Origin: Gammaproteobacteria bacterium
GTDB lineage: Bacteria > Pseudomonadota > Gammaproteobacteria > Thiohalomonadales > Thiohalomonadaceae
Reading direction: 5' to 3'
Assembly: GCA_015231435.1 (NCBI GenBank)
Contig: JADGBN010000012.1
Span: 1 to 42,191, forward strand
DNA length: 42,191 nt
This document shows positions 1-7,677 of this stretch, one piece after another (the first letter of the stretch is position 1; the number at the start of each line of letters is the position of its first letter). The position numbers were made by a program, and so were the translations under genes. The notes under the pieces were generated by a model. That model saw only the letters and a program-made list of their open reading frames with translations. It had not been told where the DNA came from and made no database searches.

Positions 1-1
1 C

Positions 2-775
2 AGTCCCGCCAAAGGCGAAGGCCCGGCCGCCGAACGCCTGCGCGAACTCCTCGCCCGCGCCTACGGCAAGGATTGGAACGCCACCCGCCAGGAAGCCTTG
101 CTCGCCCAGGTGGATTACGCCGGCGCGTCGCTGGAGGAGTGGCTGTGCAACGGATTCTCCGAGCAACATTGCGCGCTCTTCCATCATCGTCCCTTCATCT
201 GGCACCTCTGGGACGGGCTCAAGAACGGGTTCAGCGTGCTGGTGAACACTCACAAGCTCACCCACGCCAATCTGGAGAAGCTCACCTTCGCCTACCTCGG
301 CGATTGGATTCGCCGCCAGCAAGCCGCCGTCGCCGCCGAGGAAGCCGGCAGCGACGCCAAGCTGCAAGCCGCGAAGCAATTGCAGGCCGTGCTCAAGCTC
401 ATCCTCGAAGGCGAGCCGCCCTACGACCTCTTCGTCCGCTGGAAGCCGCTGGCGAAACAAGCCATCGGCTGGCATCCCGACCTCAACGACGGCGTGCGGA
501 TGAACATCCGTCCCTTCATGCTCGCCCCAGACGTGGGCAAGAAAGGGGCAGGCATCCTGCGCAGCAAACCCAATATCAAGTGGGAGAAGGATCGCGGCAA
601 GGAACCAATACGTGACAAGGCCGAGTTCCCCTGGTTATGGGGTTGGGACGGGGAGAAGCAGGATTTTGCCGGTCTCGGCAAGGAGCCTGATGGCAATCGC
701 TGGAATGGCTGCCATTACAGCAATGCCGTCAAACAGGCGGCACGGGCGCGTCTGCCCGTAACCCTGGACCGATAA
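2..775 (+). CDS. pglX: BREX-type adenine methyltransferase PglX, C-terminal part (cut by window edge)
   Basis: The reading frame is open to the left edge, so only the last ~257 residues are visible. The stretch around HHRPFIWHLWDGLKNGF, followed by a LVNTHKLTHANLEKL segment and YLGDWIRRQ, matches what I know of the C-terminal part of BREX PglX N6-adenine methyltransferases, which mark host DNA in this phage-defence system. The catalytic NPPY motif would lie outside the window, so activity cannot be judged. A DinD-like gene follows after 17 bp and then a pglZ remnant, which supports the BREX assignment (pglX then pglZ is the type 1 order). Base composition is clearly more GC-rich than the genes after 3.4 kb, suggesting an acquired island. 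It could alternatively be a related type IIG-like methyltransferase. Confidence 0.72.
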   Translation, partial: SPAKGEGPAAERLRELLARAYGKDWNATRQEALLAQVDYAGASLEEWLCNGFSEQHCALFHHRPFIWHLWDGLKNGFSVLVNTHKLTHANLEKLTFAYLGDWIRRQQAAVAAEEAGSDAKLQAAKQLQAVLKLILEGEPPYDLFVRWKPLAKQAIGWHPDLNDGVRMNIRPFMLAPDVGKKGAGILRSKPNIKWEKDRGKEPIRDKAEFPWLWGWDGEKQDFAGLGKEPDGNRWNGCHYSNAVKQAARARLPVTLDR

Positions 776-792
776 AAAAGGAGGTTCACGCC

Positions 793-1686
793 ATGAGCAA
801 GCTAGAAAAAACCAGCGACCCCGCCGCCCCTGCCGCCGTTTTTCAGGAAAAAGCCATCCGCCGTATCTTGCACAACGACGAATGGTGGTTTGTCATCACC
901 GACATCGTTGCTGCCCTGACGGATGCCGCCGATCCGTCGGATTATTGGAAGAAGATGCGCCGGCGCGACCCTGCTTTGAGCCTGGACAGCCAAGGGGGGG
1001 GACAAATTGCCCCCCCCCTTGCTTTGTCGTTTGAGACAAAGGGCGGGCCGCAAAAACTCCAGTGCTGGAATACGCAAGGCATTTTTCGCTTGATCCAGTC
1101 CATCCCCAGCCCCAAGGCCGAACCCTTCAAACGCTGGCTGGCTAAAGTGGGCAAGGAACGTCTGGATGAGATCGAGGACCCCGAACTGGCGATGGGGCGG
1201 ATGCAGGAGTTATACGAAAAGAAGGGCTACCCGAAAGAATGGATCGACAAGCGCCTGCGCGGTATCGCGGTGCGGCAGGATTTGACCGATGAGTGGAAAG
1301 CGCGCGGTGTGGCCTCCAGCGTGGAGTTTGCGATTCTGACCAACGAGATCATGCAAGGTACGTTTGATCTGAAGGTGGACGAGTACAAGCAGGTGAAGTC
1401 GCTGGCGCGGGAAAACCTGCGCGACCACATGACCGACATCGAATTGATTTTGACCATGCTCGGCGAGGCAACGACCACCAAACTGCACCGCGACCGGGAT
1501 TCACAAGGTATCGCGCCGCTGAAGAAAGATGCTCGGGATGGCGGCGCGGTGGCGGGGAGAACGCGCAAGGATATCGAGAAGCAGAGCGGCCAGCCGGTGA
1601 TCTCGTCCGAGAACTTCAAACAATTGAAGGGTGGCGCTTCGAAGCGCTTGATGAAGGCGGTAGACGAGGATCACAAGGATGAGTGA
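793..1686 (+). CDS. DinD/BRO-N family protein inserted between pglX and pglZ
   Basis: A 297-aa protein starting at an ATG preceded by a strong GGAGG site (781-785). Residues ~15-55 contain a BRO-N-like segment (WWFVITDIVAALTDAADP followed by YWKKM), a DNA-binding domain common in phage antirepressors. The C-terminal part, with GRTRKDIEKQSGQPVISSENF, resembles E. coli DinD (damage-inducible protein D). DinD is a LexA-regulated protein linked to RecA; the function of homologues in defence islands is not established. Codon 68 onward crosses G8 (994-1001) and C9 (1010-1018) tracts that face each other, a likely slippage site; the frame is open as sequenced. The stop overlaps the ATG at 1679 of the pglZ remnant, so the genes were translationally coupled. 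Confidence 0.7.
   Translation: MSKLEKTSDPAAPAAVFQEKAIRRILHNDEWWFVITDIVAALTDAADPSDYWKKMRRRDPALSLDSQGGGQIAPPLALSFETKGGPQKLQCWNTQGIFRLIQSIPSPKAEPFKRWLAKVGKERLDEIEDPELAMGRMQELYEKKGYPKEWIDKRLRGIAVRQDLTDEWKARGVASSVEFAILTNEIMQGTFDLKVDEYKQVKSLARENLRDHMTDIELILTMLGEATTTKLHRDRDSQGIAPLKKDARDGGAVAGRTRKDIEKQSGQPVISSENFKQLKGGASKRLMKAVDEDHKDE
994..1018. repeat. Inverted homopolymer pair G8 / C9 inside the DinD-like gene
   Basis: Eight G (994-1001), an 8-nt spacer and nine C (1010-1018) form a near-perfect self-complementary sequence flanked by AA and TT. It lies inside the coding frame at residues ~68-76. Homopolymers of this length are prone to polymerase slippage and the palindrome can fold into a very stable hairpin. 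Confidence 0.85.
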
Positions 1687-3160
1687 AACCCTCCCCAACG
1701 CCTCGTCGCCGCCTTGCGAAGCCCCGCTCAGTCTTACGCCGCCGGCGACCAGGTAAGCGCCCTGCACGGTGCTGTGGACCGACCCCGAGCGCTTGTGGGA
1801 AGCGGTGATTCCTTACTTGCAGGTGATGCTACCGGAGCTGTTTCTGCTGGGCCGCTATGCCCCGGAAAAACGCACCGGGCCGGCATTGTGGCTGCGTTGT
1901 ATTGAGGCGCGCTTGGCCGATGGAGCCCCAGCATCGGAAACGGTACCGCTGTTTTATCTGCCGGGCGTCAGTCGTGAGCAGCTACGGGCTGCAGAGGATT
2001 GTCCGCCGGAACTCTCCGCCTTGGTGGAGTTGCAGTATCGCGGCGCAATGTGGTTGCATGTCAACGGTAAGGAGTGGACGCCCTTCGCATTTTTGGTCTC
2101 CAAGCATGGCGGACTCGATCTTGATGTGACCAAGGATCAAGCGACGCTCGACGCGCTGGCAGGTGCACTACCGTCGCTCATGGCCGAACCACTCTCCCAG
2201 TTGCAGGGGCGGCGGCTAGACTCGGAGTTTTTCAACGCGCTGGTGGCGCCAGATGCGACTGGCCTGCTGCTGCGCTGGCTGAACGATCCGGAGGTGTTCA
2301 AACAGCGCCGTTCCGACGTGGAGTGGAGTGCCTTCTGCCAGCAGTGCAAGGCGGAGGCGAACTTTGATCCGGTCAAAGACGGCCCGCTGAAGGCGGCCGG
2401 ATTGCTTGCCACGCGGAGGAATCACTGGAGTAAGGTCTGGCAGCGCTTTACCGAGGCACCGGTGAATTATCCTGGAGTCGTCGATTGGCTGAAGCGCGCC
2501 GCCCCAAAAAATACCGACTTCTTCGATTCCGCCGAGGTCTGGCCGAATCTCAACGAAAGCGAAGAGCGGGCCTTGCAGCAGGCGCTGGAGAGACTGGTGG
2601 ATCGGCCGCAGGACGAGGTGATTCGCCGAGTTACCGAACTCGAAGCGCAGCATGCGCAGCGACTTGGCTACGCCTGGCAAAAGCTCGGTCTCAGCCCGCT
2701 GGCGACGGCCCTAGCGCCGCTGGCGAATCTGGCCAAACTGTGCCAGAGCACGCCCGGTGCGCCAACACCTGATGAATATGCAGCGTTCTATGCCAGCGAA
2801 GGCTGGCGTGTCGATGCCGCTGCCTTGGCGACCATGGCGGCCTGTGGTTCGCCGGAGCAGCACGGCGCGGTGCTGGGAACCTTGCGCGCCATCTATCTGC
2901 CATGGCTGGAAGTGACCGCCCGCCACCTGCAAGCACTTATCCACGCCAGTGGGCAATCGGTTGCGAAGCGAACCCAGCCGATTGGGTTGGCGCCAGGTCG
3001 GCTGGTCGTGTTCGCCGACGGCCTGCGCTTGGACGTGGCGCAGCAGTTGGCCGCAAGAATGGCGACGGCGGGGATTGAGTTCACCCAAGATTGGGAGTGG
3101 TCGACCATTCGGCTAAAATCACGATCCACTACTACTTGGATGCTCGGGATGCATTACTGA
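1679..3160 (+). pseudogene. pglZ: Broken BREX pglZ: early stop codon and lost C-terminal half
   Basis: PglZ is the predicted alkaline-phosphatase-superfamily component of BREX. An ATG at 1679 overlaps the preceding stop, but codon 26 is TAA (1754-1756). The same frame continues without interruption from a GTG at 1769 for 463 codons, entering a PglZ-typical N-terminus (VLWTDPERLWE). The metal-site motif VVFADGLRLDVA is at ~3004-3039. Similarity then stops: after TRP-SER-THR-ILE at ~3109 the frame runs through unrelated residues to a stop at 3160. BREX-1 PglZ proteins are normally ~800-900 aa, so about half is missing. Translation from GTG 1769 could make a truncated protein, but the phosphatase core would be incomplete. 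No brxL follows. I therefore call it a remnant; a sequencing error could explain the TAA but not the missing half. Confidence 0.75.
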
Positions 3161-3448
3161 AAGTGTTGACGATTTAATGGGCGACTGACGGAACTCCCCC
3201 CGCACCTGCTCCCAATTACCGTTGGGTAACCAACAAAATACTCAAACGTGACCACAGCCATAGATTTCAGCACCAGGATTGTGCTACCACCCTTCGTATT
3301 GCACGAATAGGGTGCAGGGATTCCGCGACACTGTTTGGTCATATTCGTTAGCTATTGAAATAACAGATAAACAGTAGAGGTTAATGTTGGTCTGGCTTAT
3401 GCATTACCATTGCAACTGATGACTAACCGGAATGAATGACAAACCACC
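3161..3448. other. Non-coding junction between the BREX remnant and the next genes
   Basis: About 290 bp with no convincing gene. Base composition drops from GC-rich to AT-richer near 3110, marking the boundary of the accessory island. A 62-codon minus-strand frame (3154-3342) exists, but it has no recognisable domain and no clear ribosome site, so I treat it as decayed sequence. No IS terminal repeats, att site or tRNA was recognised. Confidence 0.5.
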
Positions 3449-4690
3449 ATGAGCACCTTAAGCCGTTCCCTGGAATTTACCCGTCGTGGCGACAAAGAGA
3501 ACTCGCCATTTTTTGAAACCTATCTGACTCGCCTTCTCGAAGAGCGTGATCGCGTCGGTCTGACGGAGATGATTCATGAAGTCGACGCGATGATGTTAAC
3601 CGTTGACCCGGGCCACTCGATTCCCTATGTGGCTGAACTATGCCTAATGACCCCGTATCACTATCTGGTGACGCTGGAGAGTGAGTCCCATTGGACGCAT
3701 AGTCTGCGCATTAACATGGACTCACCGGATATTTTACTGCGTGAAGTAAAAGACCCTAATACTCGCGGCATTTTTCGCTCGCTGAACGAGGTCTATCCGA
3801 TTGGCAACGTAAAGCCCAACAGCCGCTACATGGGGGAGATTTTTCGTGTCACCGATCTACATGGTGTCACCAGCTTACAGACTGAACGTGAGTTTCGCTT
3901 CTTCTCTGCAGATGATATTCGTAAATATGAACTGCCGGGTAATCTCTCGATCAGCAAGCCATCACCCTACACCCATAATATCACCGCTTATATCGAGCGG
4001 AACCCTGACGAACCACGCGTCTACGCACTGGGTCTGAGTTCGATTCGCAATGATGTCCAGGATGCCTATCTCGCTGCCAAGGCGTTGCAGAAAAATCTCG
4101 AAATTGATGACCTGATTCTGCCGATTGATCATCTCGCAACGCGCATCTACAGCCAGAATCGCGAGGTCGCGATCCTCGAATGGCTGTCGCTCACCAGTTA
4201 CTACTATTGGGGATCCTATGACATTAAGGATCAGAACTCCTCCACCAATGTCACCAAAAGTACCCACTACGCCAGTGAGAGTCGCAGTCCGGCGAAGGTT
4301 TTTACCGCCAACAACACCCCCTACTTTGTCAACCATCTGGAAAAAATGCCCTCCCCCACGGAGACCTTTGTGCGCAATTATGGTCCACGCTTGCACCATA
4401 TCGCCCTTGCAGTTTGTGATGGCGAACGGCACGACAAGGTAAACATCGATTTTGTTGTCGAACAGATCCGCCAGGCAGGACACCATTTCCTTCTGAATGT
4501 GATCGGTTCCAAAGATCAGGGGTTGAAGCAGATATTTTCTAGTGCCTCTGAACACTCTTCACTCATTATTGAATATGTTCAGCGTTTTGGCAATTTTGAA
4601 GGCTTTTTTAGCAAAGATAATGTCGCAGAGTTAACCCATGCCGCAGGAGTTGATAGTGAGCTGTTACATCTCTATCAACAGGCACAATAA
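3449..4690 (+). CDS. HPPD-like vicinal-oxygen-chelate (VOC) family protein
   Basis: A 413-aa protein. The C-terminal half resembles 4-hydroxyphenylpyruvate dioxygenase: IDHLA (H228), RLHHIALAV (H317) and SLIIEYVQRFG (E375) line up with the two-His, one-Glu iron ligands of HPPD, and the ending with GFFSKDNVAELTHA parallels the family's closing helix. The N-terminal ~220 residues are not recognisable as the usual first VOC domain. All three metal ligands are present, so a mononuclear Fe(II) dioxygenase is plausible, but the substrate is unknown and I do not claim true HPPD. No tyrosine catabolism genes are adjacent; two transglutaminase-family genes follow. The start is the first ATG after an in-frame stop; its ribosome site is weak. 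Confidence 0.65.
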   Translation: MSTLSRSLEFTRRGDKENSPFFETYLTRLLEERDRVGLTEMIHEVDAMMLTVDPGHSIPYVAELCLMTPYHYLVTLESESHWTHSLRINMDSPDILLREVKDPNTRGIFRSLNEVYPIGNVKPNSRYMGEIFRVTDLHGVTSLQTEREFRFFSADDIRKYELPGNLSISKPSPYTHNITAYIERNPDEPRVYALGLSSIRNDVQDAYLAAKALQKNLEIDDLILPIDHLATRIYSQNREVAILEWLSLTSYYYWGSYDIKDQNSSTNVTKSTHYASESRSPAKVFTANNTPYFVNHLEKMPSPTETFVRNYGPRLHHIALAVCDGERHDKVNIDFVVEQIRQAGHHFLLNVIGSKDQGLKQIFSSASEHSSLIIEYVQRFGNFEGFFSKDNVAELTHAAGVDSELLHLYQQAQ

Positions 4691-4874
4691 CTATTATACA
4701 AAAAGATACTGGAACAGCTTGTCAATATTATTTTATAAATAACAAGGCGCTGCCTAATTGTATGCTAAGCTTCTGCGTCAAATATTAAACGCGACAAATA
4801 TAGCGTACGTTGCGGTTTGCAGCTGTCATCCTCTGCAAGCTTACTAACTTCAGAAAAGAGAAGGGAGATTTGCG

Positions 4875-5672
4875 GTGTGGCTAAGAACCAGATGTCATCT
4901 CAGGTTTCACATGGGCGACCCTACCCCGCTGATCCTAATGCTGCGCCCCCGTAGTGGTTTACAGCAGTGGGTGGCACGGGAATCCTATACCCTGTTACCC
5001 ATGGTTCCCGTGGTGGAGTACACCGATATTTTCGGCAATTTATGTCAAAGGATGATTGCGCCATCTGGGGATTTTTCAGTCGTTACCTCGGCTGAAGTCA
5101 TGACAGCGGATCTGGTAGATAAGGCGCCGGGCGCCTCTTTTGTTGAAATTCAGCATCTGCCGGATGCTATCCTCTCCTATCTGCTCCCGAGTCGTTATTG
5201 TGAATCTGACAGATTTGGGGATCTCGCCCGCGAGATTGTCGATGGGGTGCCTCTTGGCTACGATCAGGTGCATAGAATCAGCGACTGGATTAGGGGATCA
5301 ATAAAATACACTCCCGGTTCGAGTGCCTTTCCACTATCTGCAGTAGAGGTGAATCACCAGGATAACGGTGTATGTCGCGATCTGGCACATCTGGGGATCG
5401 CACTCTGTCGCAGCATTAGCATCCCCGCGCGCATGGTCGTCGGTTTCCTCTACGGGCTGAAACCGATGGATCTGCATGCATGGTTCGAGGCGTTTGTAGG
5501 TGGACGTTGGTATACCTTCGATCCCAGTGATTATGGCCTTCGTGGCGGGCGTCTTGCAGTCGCCTATGGGCGTGATGCGGCTGATGTTGCGATATACCAT
5601 CAGTTCGGACCACCGGCACTTTTTAGCAGCATGGAAGTTCAGGTAGTGTTGCTCAATGACCCACCGGAGTAA
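4875..5672 (+). CDS. Transglutaminase-like cysteine protein (first of pair)
   Basis: A 265-aa protein beginning with GTG, chosen because AAGGGAG (4861-4867) sits at good distance. It carries the transglutaminase-core triad: C167 in [11 protein letters not shown]201 in DLHAWFEAF and D216 in WYTFDPSD. Bacterial members of this superfamily are usually cysteine peptidases or amidases rather than cross-linkers; several are encoded near peptide-modifying or cyanophycin-like enzymes. There is no signal peptide, so it is probably cytoplasmic. The N-terminal ~150 residues resemble the beta-rich N-domain seen in such proteins. It is 20 bp upstream of a second member with a different sequence, so they are probably co-transcribed and may act in sequence or as a heteromer. 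Substrate unknown. Confidence 0.8.
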   Translation: MWLRTRCHLRFHMGDPTPLILMLRPRSGLQQWVARESYTLLPMVPVVEYTDIFGNLCQRMIAPSGDFSVVTSAEVMTADLVDKAPGASFVEIQHLPDAILSYLLPSRYCESDRFGDLAREIVDGVPLGYDQVHRISDWIRGSIKYTPGSSAFPLSAVEVNHQDNGVCRDLAHLGIALCRSISIPARMVVGFLYGLKPMDLHAWFEAFVGGRWYTFDPSDYGLRGGRLAVAYGRDAADVAIYHQFGPPALFSSMEVQVVLLNDPPE

Positions 5673-5692
5673 GACTATCTTAGGTATATTTT

Positions 5693-6553
5693 ATGCGACG
5701 CCTGAAAATTAAACACCTAACGGTTTATGAATACAGCAGAGCGGTAGAGTTTCTGCCGCATAAGCTGTTATTACGTCCGCGTGAAGGGCATGACATCCGT
5801 ATCCAAACTTCGCGTCTTCAGATTTCGCCGGCCCACAACGTGAAATGGCATCGCGATCTCCTGGACAATTGCGTTGCTGTTGTCAATTTTCTCGAAGCGG
5901 CAGCTAAATTATCCATCTTTAGCGAAGTGGTTATCGAAAATTATGAGGAGTCACCCTTGGATTTTCTTATCGAACGAAGTGCGGTCAATTTTCCATTTGA
6001 TTATGCTGCGACTGAAGGGCCTGACCTGGCCCCTTATCAGATGCCGACCTATCCGGAGGACAGCAAGGCACTGCACAGCTGGATAAACCAGTTCTGGTCT
6101 CAGGGTTGGAGAGTAGAAACCTATGTTCTTTTGGATAATATTAACAAGGCGATTGCAGCGCAAATCCAATATCAAGCCAGGGAAGAGCCGGGGGTGCAGT
6201 CACCGGCGCAGACATTAAGCAAAAAGAGGGGGTCATGCCGCGATATGGCAACCCTATTCATCGAAAGCTGTCGCCATATTGGTCTCGCCGCCCGTTTTGT
6301 CAGTGGCTATCAACTCACGCCTACATCAGAAACAGCGCTTGGTGCGACTCATGCGTGGTCAGAGATCTATTTACCCGGCGCGGGCTGGAAAGGGTTCGAT
6401 TCAAGTAGCGGCAAAGTGGTTGGAAATCAATATATCTCGGTAGCAGTTAGCCGCCATCCAGAGGCTGTCCCGCCGATTGCAGGGGCCTTTCTCGGTATTC
6501 TTAATACCCGTCCGGTGATGTCGCTCAAGGTTGAGGTCACCGAGATAAACTGA
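5693..6553 (+). CDS. Transglutaminase-like protein with bacterial N-terminal region (second of pair)
   Basis: A 286-aa protein. Residues 1-90 match the bacterial transglutaminase-like N-terminal region (LTVYEYSRAVEFLPHKLLLRPR). The core follows with C182 in RGSCRDMATLF, H220 in ATHAWSEIYLP and D236 in WKGFDSS, so the catalytic triad is intact. There is no signal peptide or membrane segment. It is co-directional with, and 20 bp after, the gene at 4875; the two share the fold but are clearly different subfamilies. Family members are often annotated as transglutaminase-like cysteine proteases, and the physiological substrate is usually unknown. A ParA-like gene follows after a 161-bp gap that contains a structured inverted repeat. 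Confidence 0.82.
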   Translation: MRRLKIKHLTVYEYSRAVEFLPHKLLLRPREGHDIRIQTSRLQISPAHNVKWHRDLLDNCVAVVNFLEAAAKLSIFSEVVIENYEESPLDFLIERSAVNFPFDYAATEGPDLAPYQMPTYPEDSKALHSWINQFWSQGWRVETYVLLDNINKAIAAQIQYQAREEPGVQSPAQTLSKKRGSCRDMATLFIESCRHIGLAARFVSGYQLTPTSETALGATHAWSEIYLPGAGWKGFDSSSGKVVGNQYISVAVSRHPEAVPPIAGAFLGILNTRPVMSLKVEVTEIN

Positions 6554-6569
6554 GACAATAAAACGGCAT

Positions 6570-6642
6570 CACTTAATGAAGGGCACACTCGGGTCTCCAG
6601 GTCTTGGCGTCCCGCCCCGAGAACGACGCTGTTCCTTAAGTG
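6570..6642. repeat. Nested inverted repeat (possible structured RNA) between transglutaminase and ParA genes
   Basis: CACTTAA (6570-6576) pairs perfectly with TTAAGTG (6636-6642), GAA with TTC just inside, and CTCGGG (6588-6593) with CCCGAG (6616-6621), giving a ~73-nt nested hairpin. It has no U-tract, so it is not a typical terminator. It does not match ERIC or integron attC patterns. Function unknown; it could be a leader structure or a decayed mobile repeat. Confidence 0.45.
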
Positions 6643-6714
6643 TCACCCGGGAAATAAAGGTACCTTTCCCTATTAACCTGTTTTTACTAACAAACGATAT
6701 TTTAAGGTAGATCA

Positions 6715-7410
6715 ATGGCGAATATACATCTGGTGGGCGGAGAGAAAGGCGGTGTCGGTAAATCCGTTGTGGCGCGTATTCTTGCCCAATATATGATTGA
6801 TCACCAAATGCCATTCGCTGCCTTCGATACCGATCGCTCACACGGCTCACTACTACGATTTTATGCCGATTATGCGGTGGCGACGGAAATTGATGCCTTT
6901 GAAAGCCTTGATGCCATTATCGAAGCGGCAATCGCCGATAGAGATCGTCATATCCTTGTAGATCTCGCGGCACAAACCTTTCACCCCTTCGTCAAATGGC
7001 TTGAAGAGTCTGGTGTGTTGGAGCTTACCGCTGAATGGGGATTGTCAATAACCTATTGGAATATCATGGATTCGGGTAAGGACTCCGTTGACCTTCTCGG
7101 GCCGCTGTTCGATAACTATCACCCCAATATTAACTATGTATTGGTTCTAAATCACCTTCGCGGTGAAGATTTTACGATATTCAATCAATCAGACGAAAAA
7201 GATCGCGCCCTTGCGTTTGGTGCCAAAATCATTAACCTAAAAAGATTACATCCGCCCGTCATGAACAAAATAGATGCGATGAGCGCCAGCTTTTGGGCTT
7301 GCCAAAATACGACTGGCGATGAAGCGTTGAAATTAGGACTACTAGAACGCCAGCGGACAAAAATTTGGCTACGACATGCCTACGAAGAGATCACTTCTAT
7401 CGGAATATGA
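6715..7410 (+). CDS. ParA/MinD-like P-loop ATPase
   Basis: A 231-aa protein starting at an ATG with AAGGTAG upstream. Residues 8-17 (GGEKGGVGKS) are a deviant Walker A motif with the signature lysine K11 as well as K16, the hallmark of the ParA/MinD/Mrp class. FDTDRSHGS (37-45) is the Walker A' region and ILVDLAAQ the Walker B. It lacks an obvious C-terminal membrane helix as in MinD, and no parB or centromere-like repeat is adjacent, so a role in plasmid partition is unlikely. Similar orphan ATPases are found as single-copy chromosomal genes. Its 3' end overlaps a small ORF in another frame. Function is unassigned; it may position or regulate the neighbouring proteins, but this is only inference. 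Confidence 0.75.
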   Translation: MANIHLVGGEKGGVGKSVVARILAQYMIDHQMPFAAFDTDRSHGSLLRFYADYAVATEIDAFESLDAIIEAAIADRDRHILVDLAAQTFHPFVKWLEESGVLELTAEWGLSITYWNIMDSGKDSVDLLGPLFDNYHPNINYVLVLNHLRGEDFTIFNQSDEKDRALAFGAKIINLKRLHPPVMNKIDAMSASFWACQNTTGDEALKLGLLERQRTKIWLRHAYEEITSIGI

Positions 7411-7588
7411 TATTAGACGCTCTGATGGTCTTTATCAGGCCTGTCGCAAGAAGGCGGTCTCCAAGCGTTATTTAGGGGAACGGTTACGTGGCATTATCAA
7501 CCTACTGGTCGTTCCCTCATGGGAGTTTCTGCTTGATCTCTTCCTTCATCCAGACGCCTACACCGTCACTACTGAAAAAATCGCTTAA
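7376..7588 (+). CDS. Small hypothetical protein overlapping the ParA-like gene
   Basis: A 70-codon frame rich in basic residues at its N-terminus (MPTKRSLLSEYDIRRSDG), overlapping the last 35 bp of the ParA-like gene and running on for ~180 bp. The sequence after the overlap has plausible composition and no other reading of this stretch is coding. No Shine-Dalgarno site precedes the ATG, consistent with translational coupling or with a start I cannot identify. No domain is recognised. It may be a partner of the ATPase, or the remnant of a longer gene. Confidence 0.4.
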   Translation: MPTKRSLLSEYDIRRSDGLYQACRKKAVSKRYLGERLRGIINLLVVPSWEFLLDLFLHPDAYTVTTEKIA

Positions 7589-7600
7589 GTCGGCTAGTTG

Positions 7601-7616
7601 ACGCCAGCATTGGCGT
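7601..7616. other. Short perfect hairpin downstream of the ParA-like pair
   Basis: ACGCCA-GCAT-TGGCGT forms a 6-bp stem with a 4-nt loop in the gap between 7588 and the FIST gene. It lacks a T-tract, so it would be at best a weak terminator or pause site. Confidence 0.3.
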
Positions 7617-7677
7617 GATTGATACTTAGCCATTAGCCATCCTATTTTTTACTCCCTTTGATGATTAGAAACGACTC

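Noticed and set aside
73-615. Arginine-rich 180-codon frame at the left end
   Set aside because: An out-of-frame shadow of the GC-rich pglX coding sequence.
3154-3342. 62-codon minus-strand frame next to the pglZ remnant
   Set aside because: No ribosome site, no recognised domain, and it lies in a decayed junction.
3449-4690. True 4-hydroxyphenylpyruvate dioxygenase (hppD)
   Set aside because: The N-terminal half does not match and no tyrosine-degradation genes are nearby; only the C-terminal iron site is similar.
6570-6642. Integron attC site
   Set aside because: The ends (CACTTAA/TTAAGTG) do not fit the RYYYAAC/GTTRRRY core pattern and no integrase or cassette is present.
6715-7410. Plasmid partition (parAB) system
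   Set aside because: Only a ParA-like ATPase is present; no ParB, no iterated centromere sites and no replication gene.
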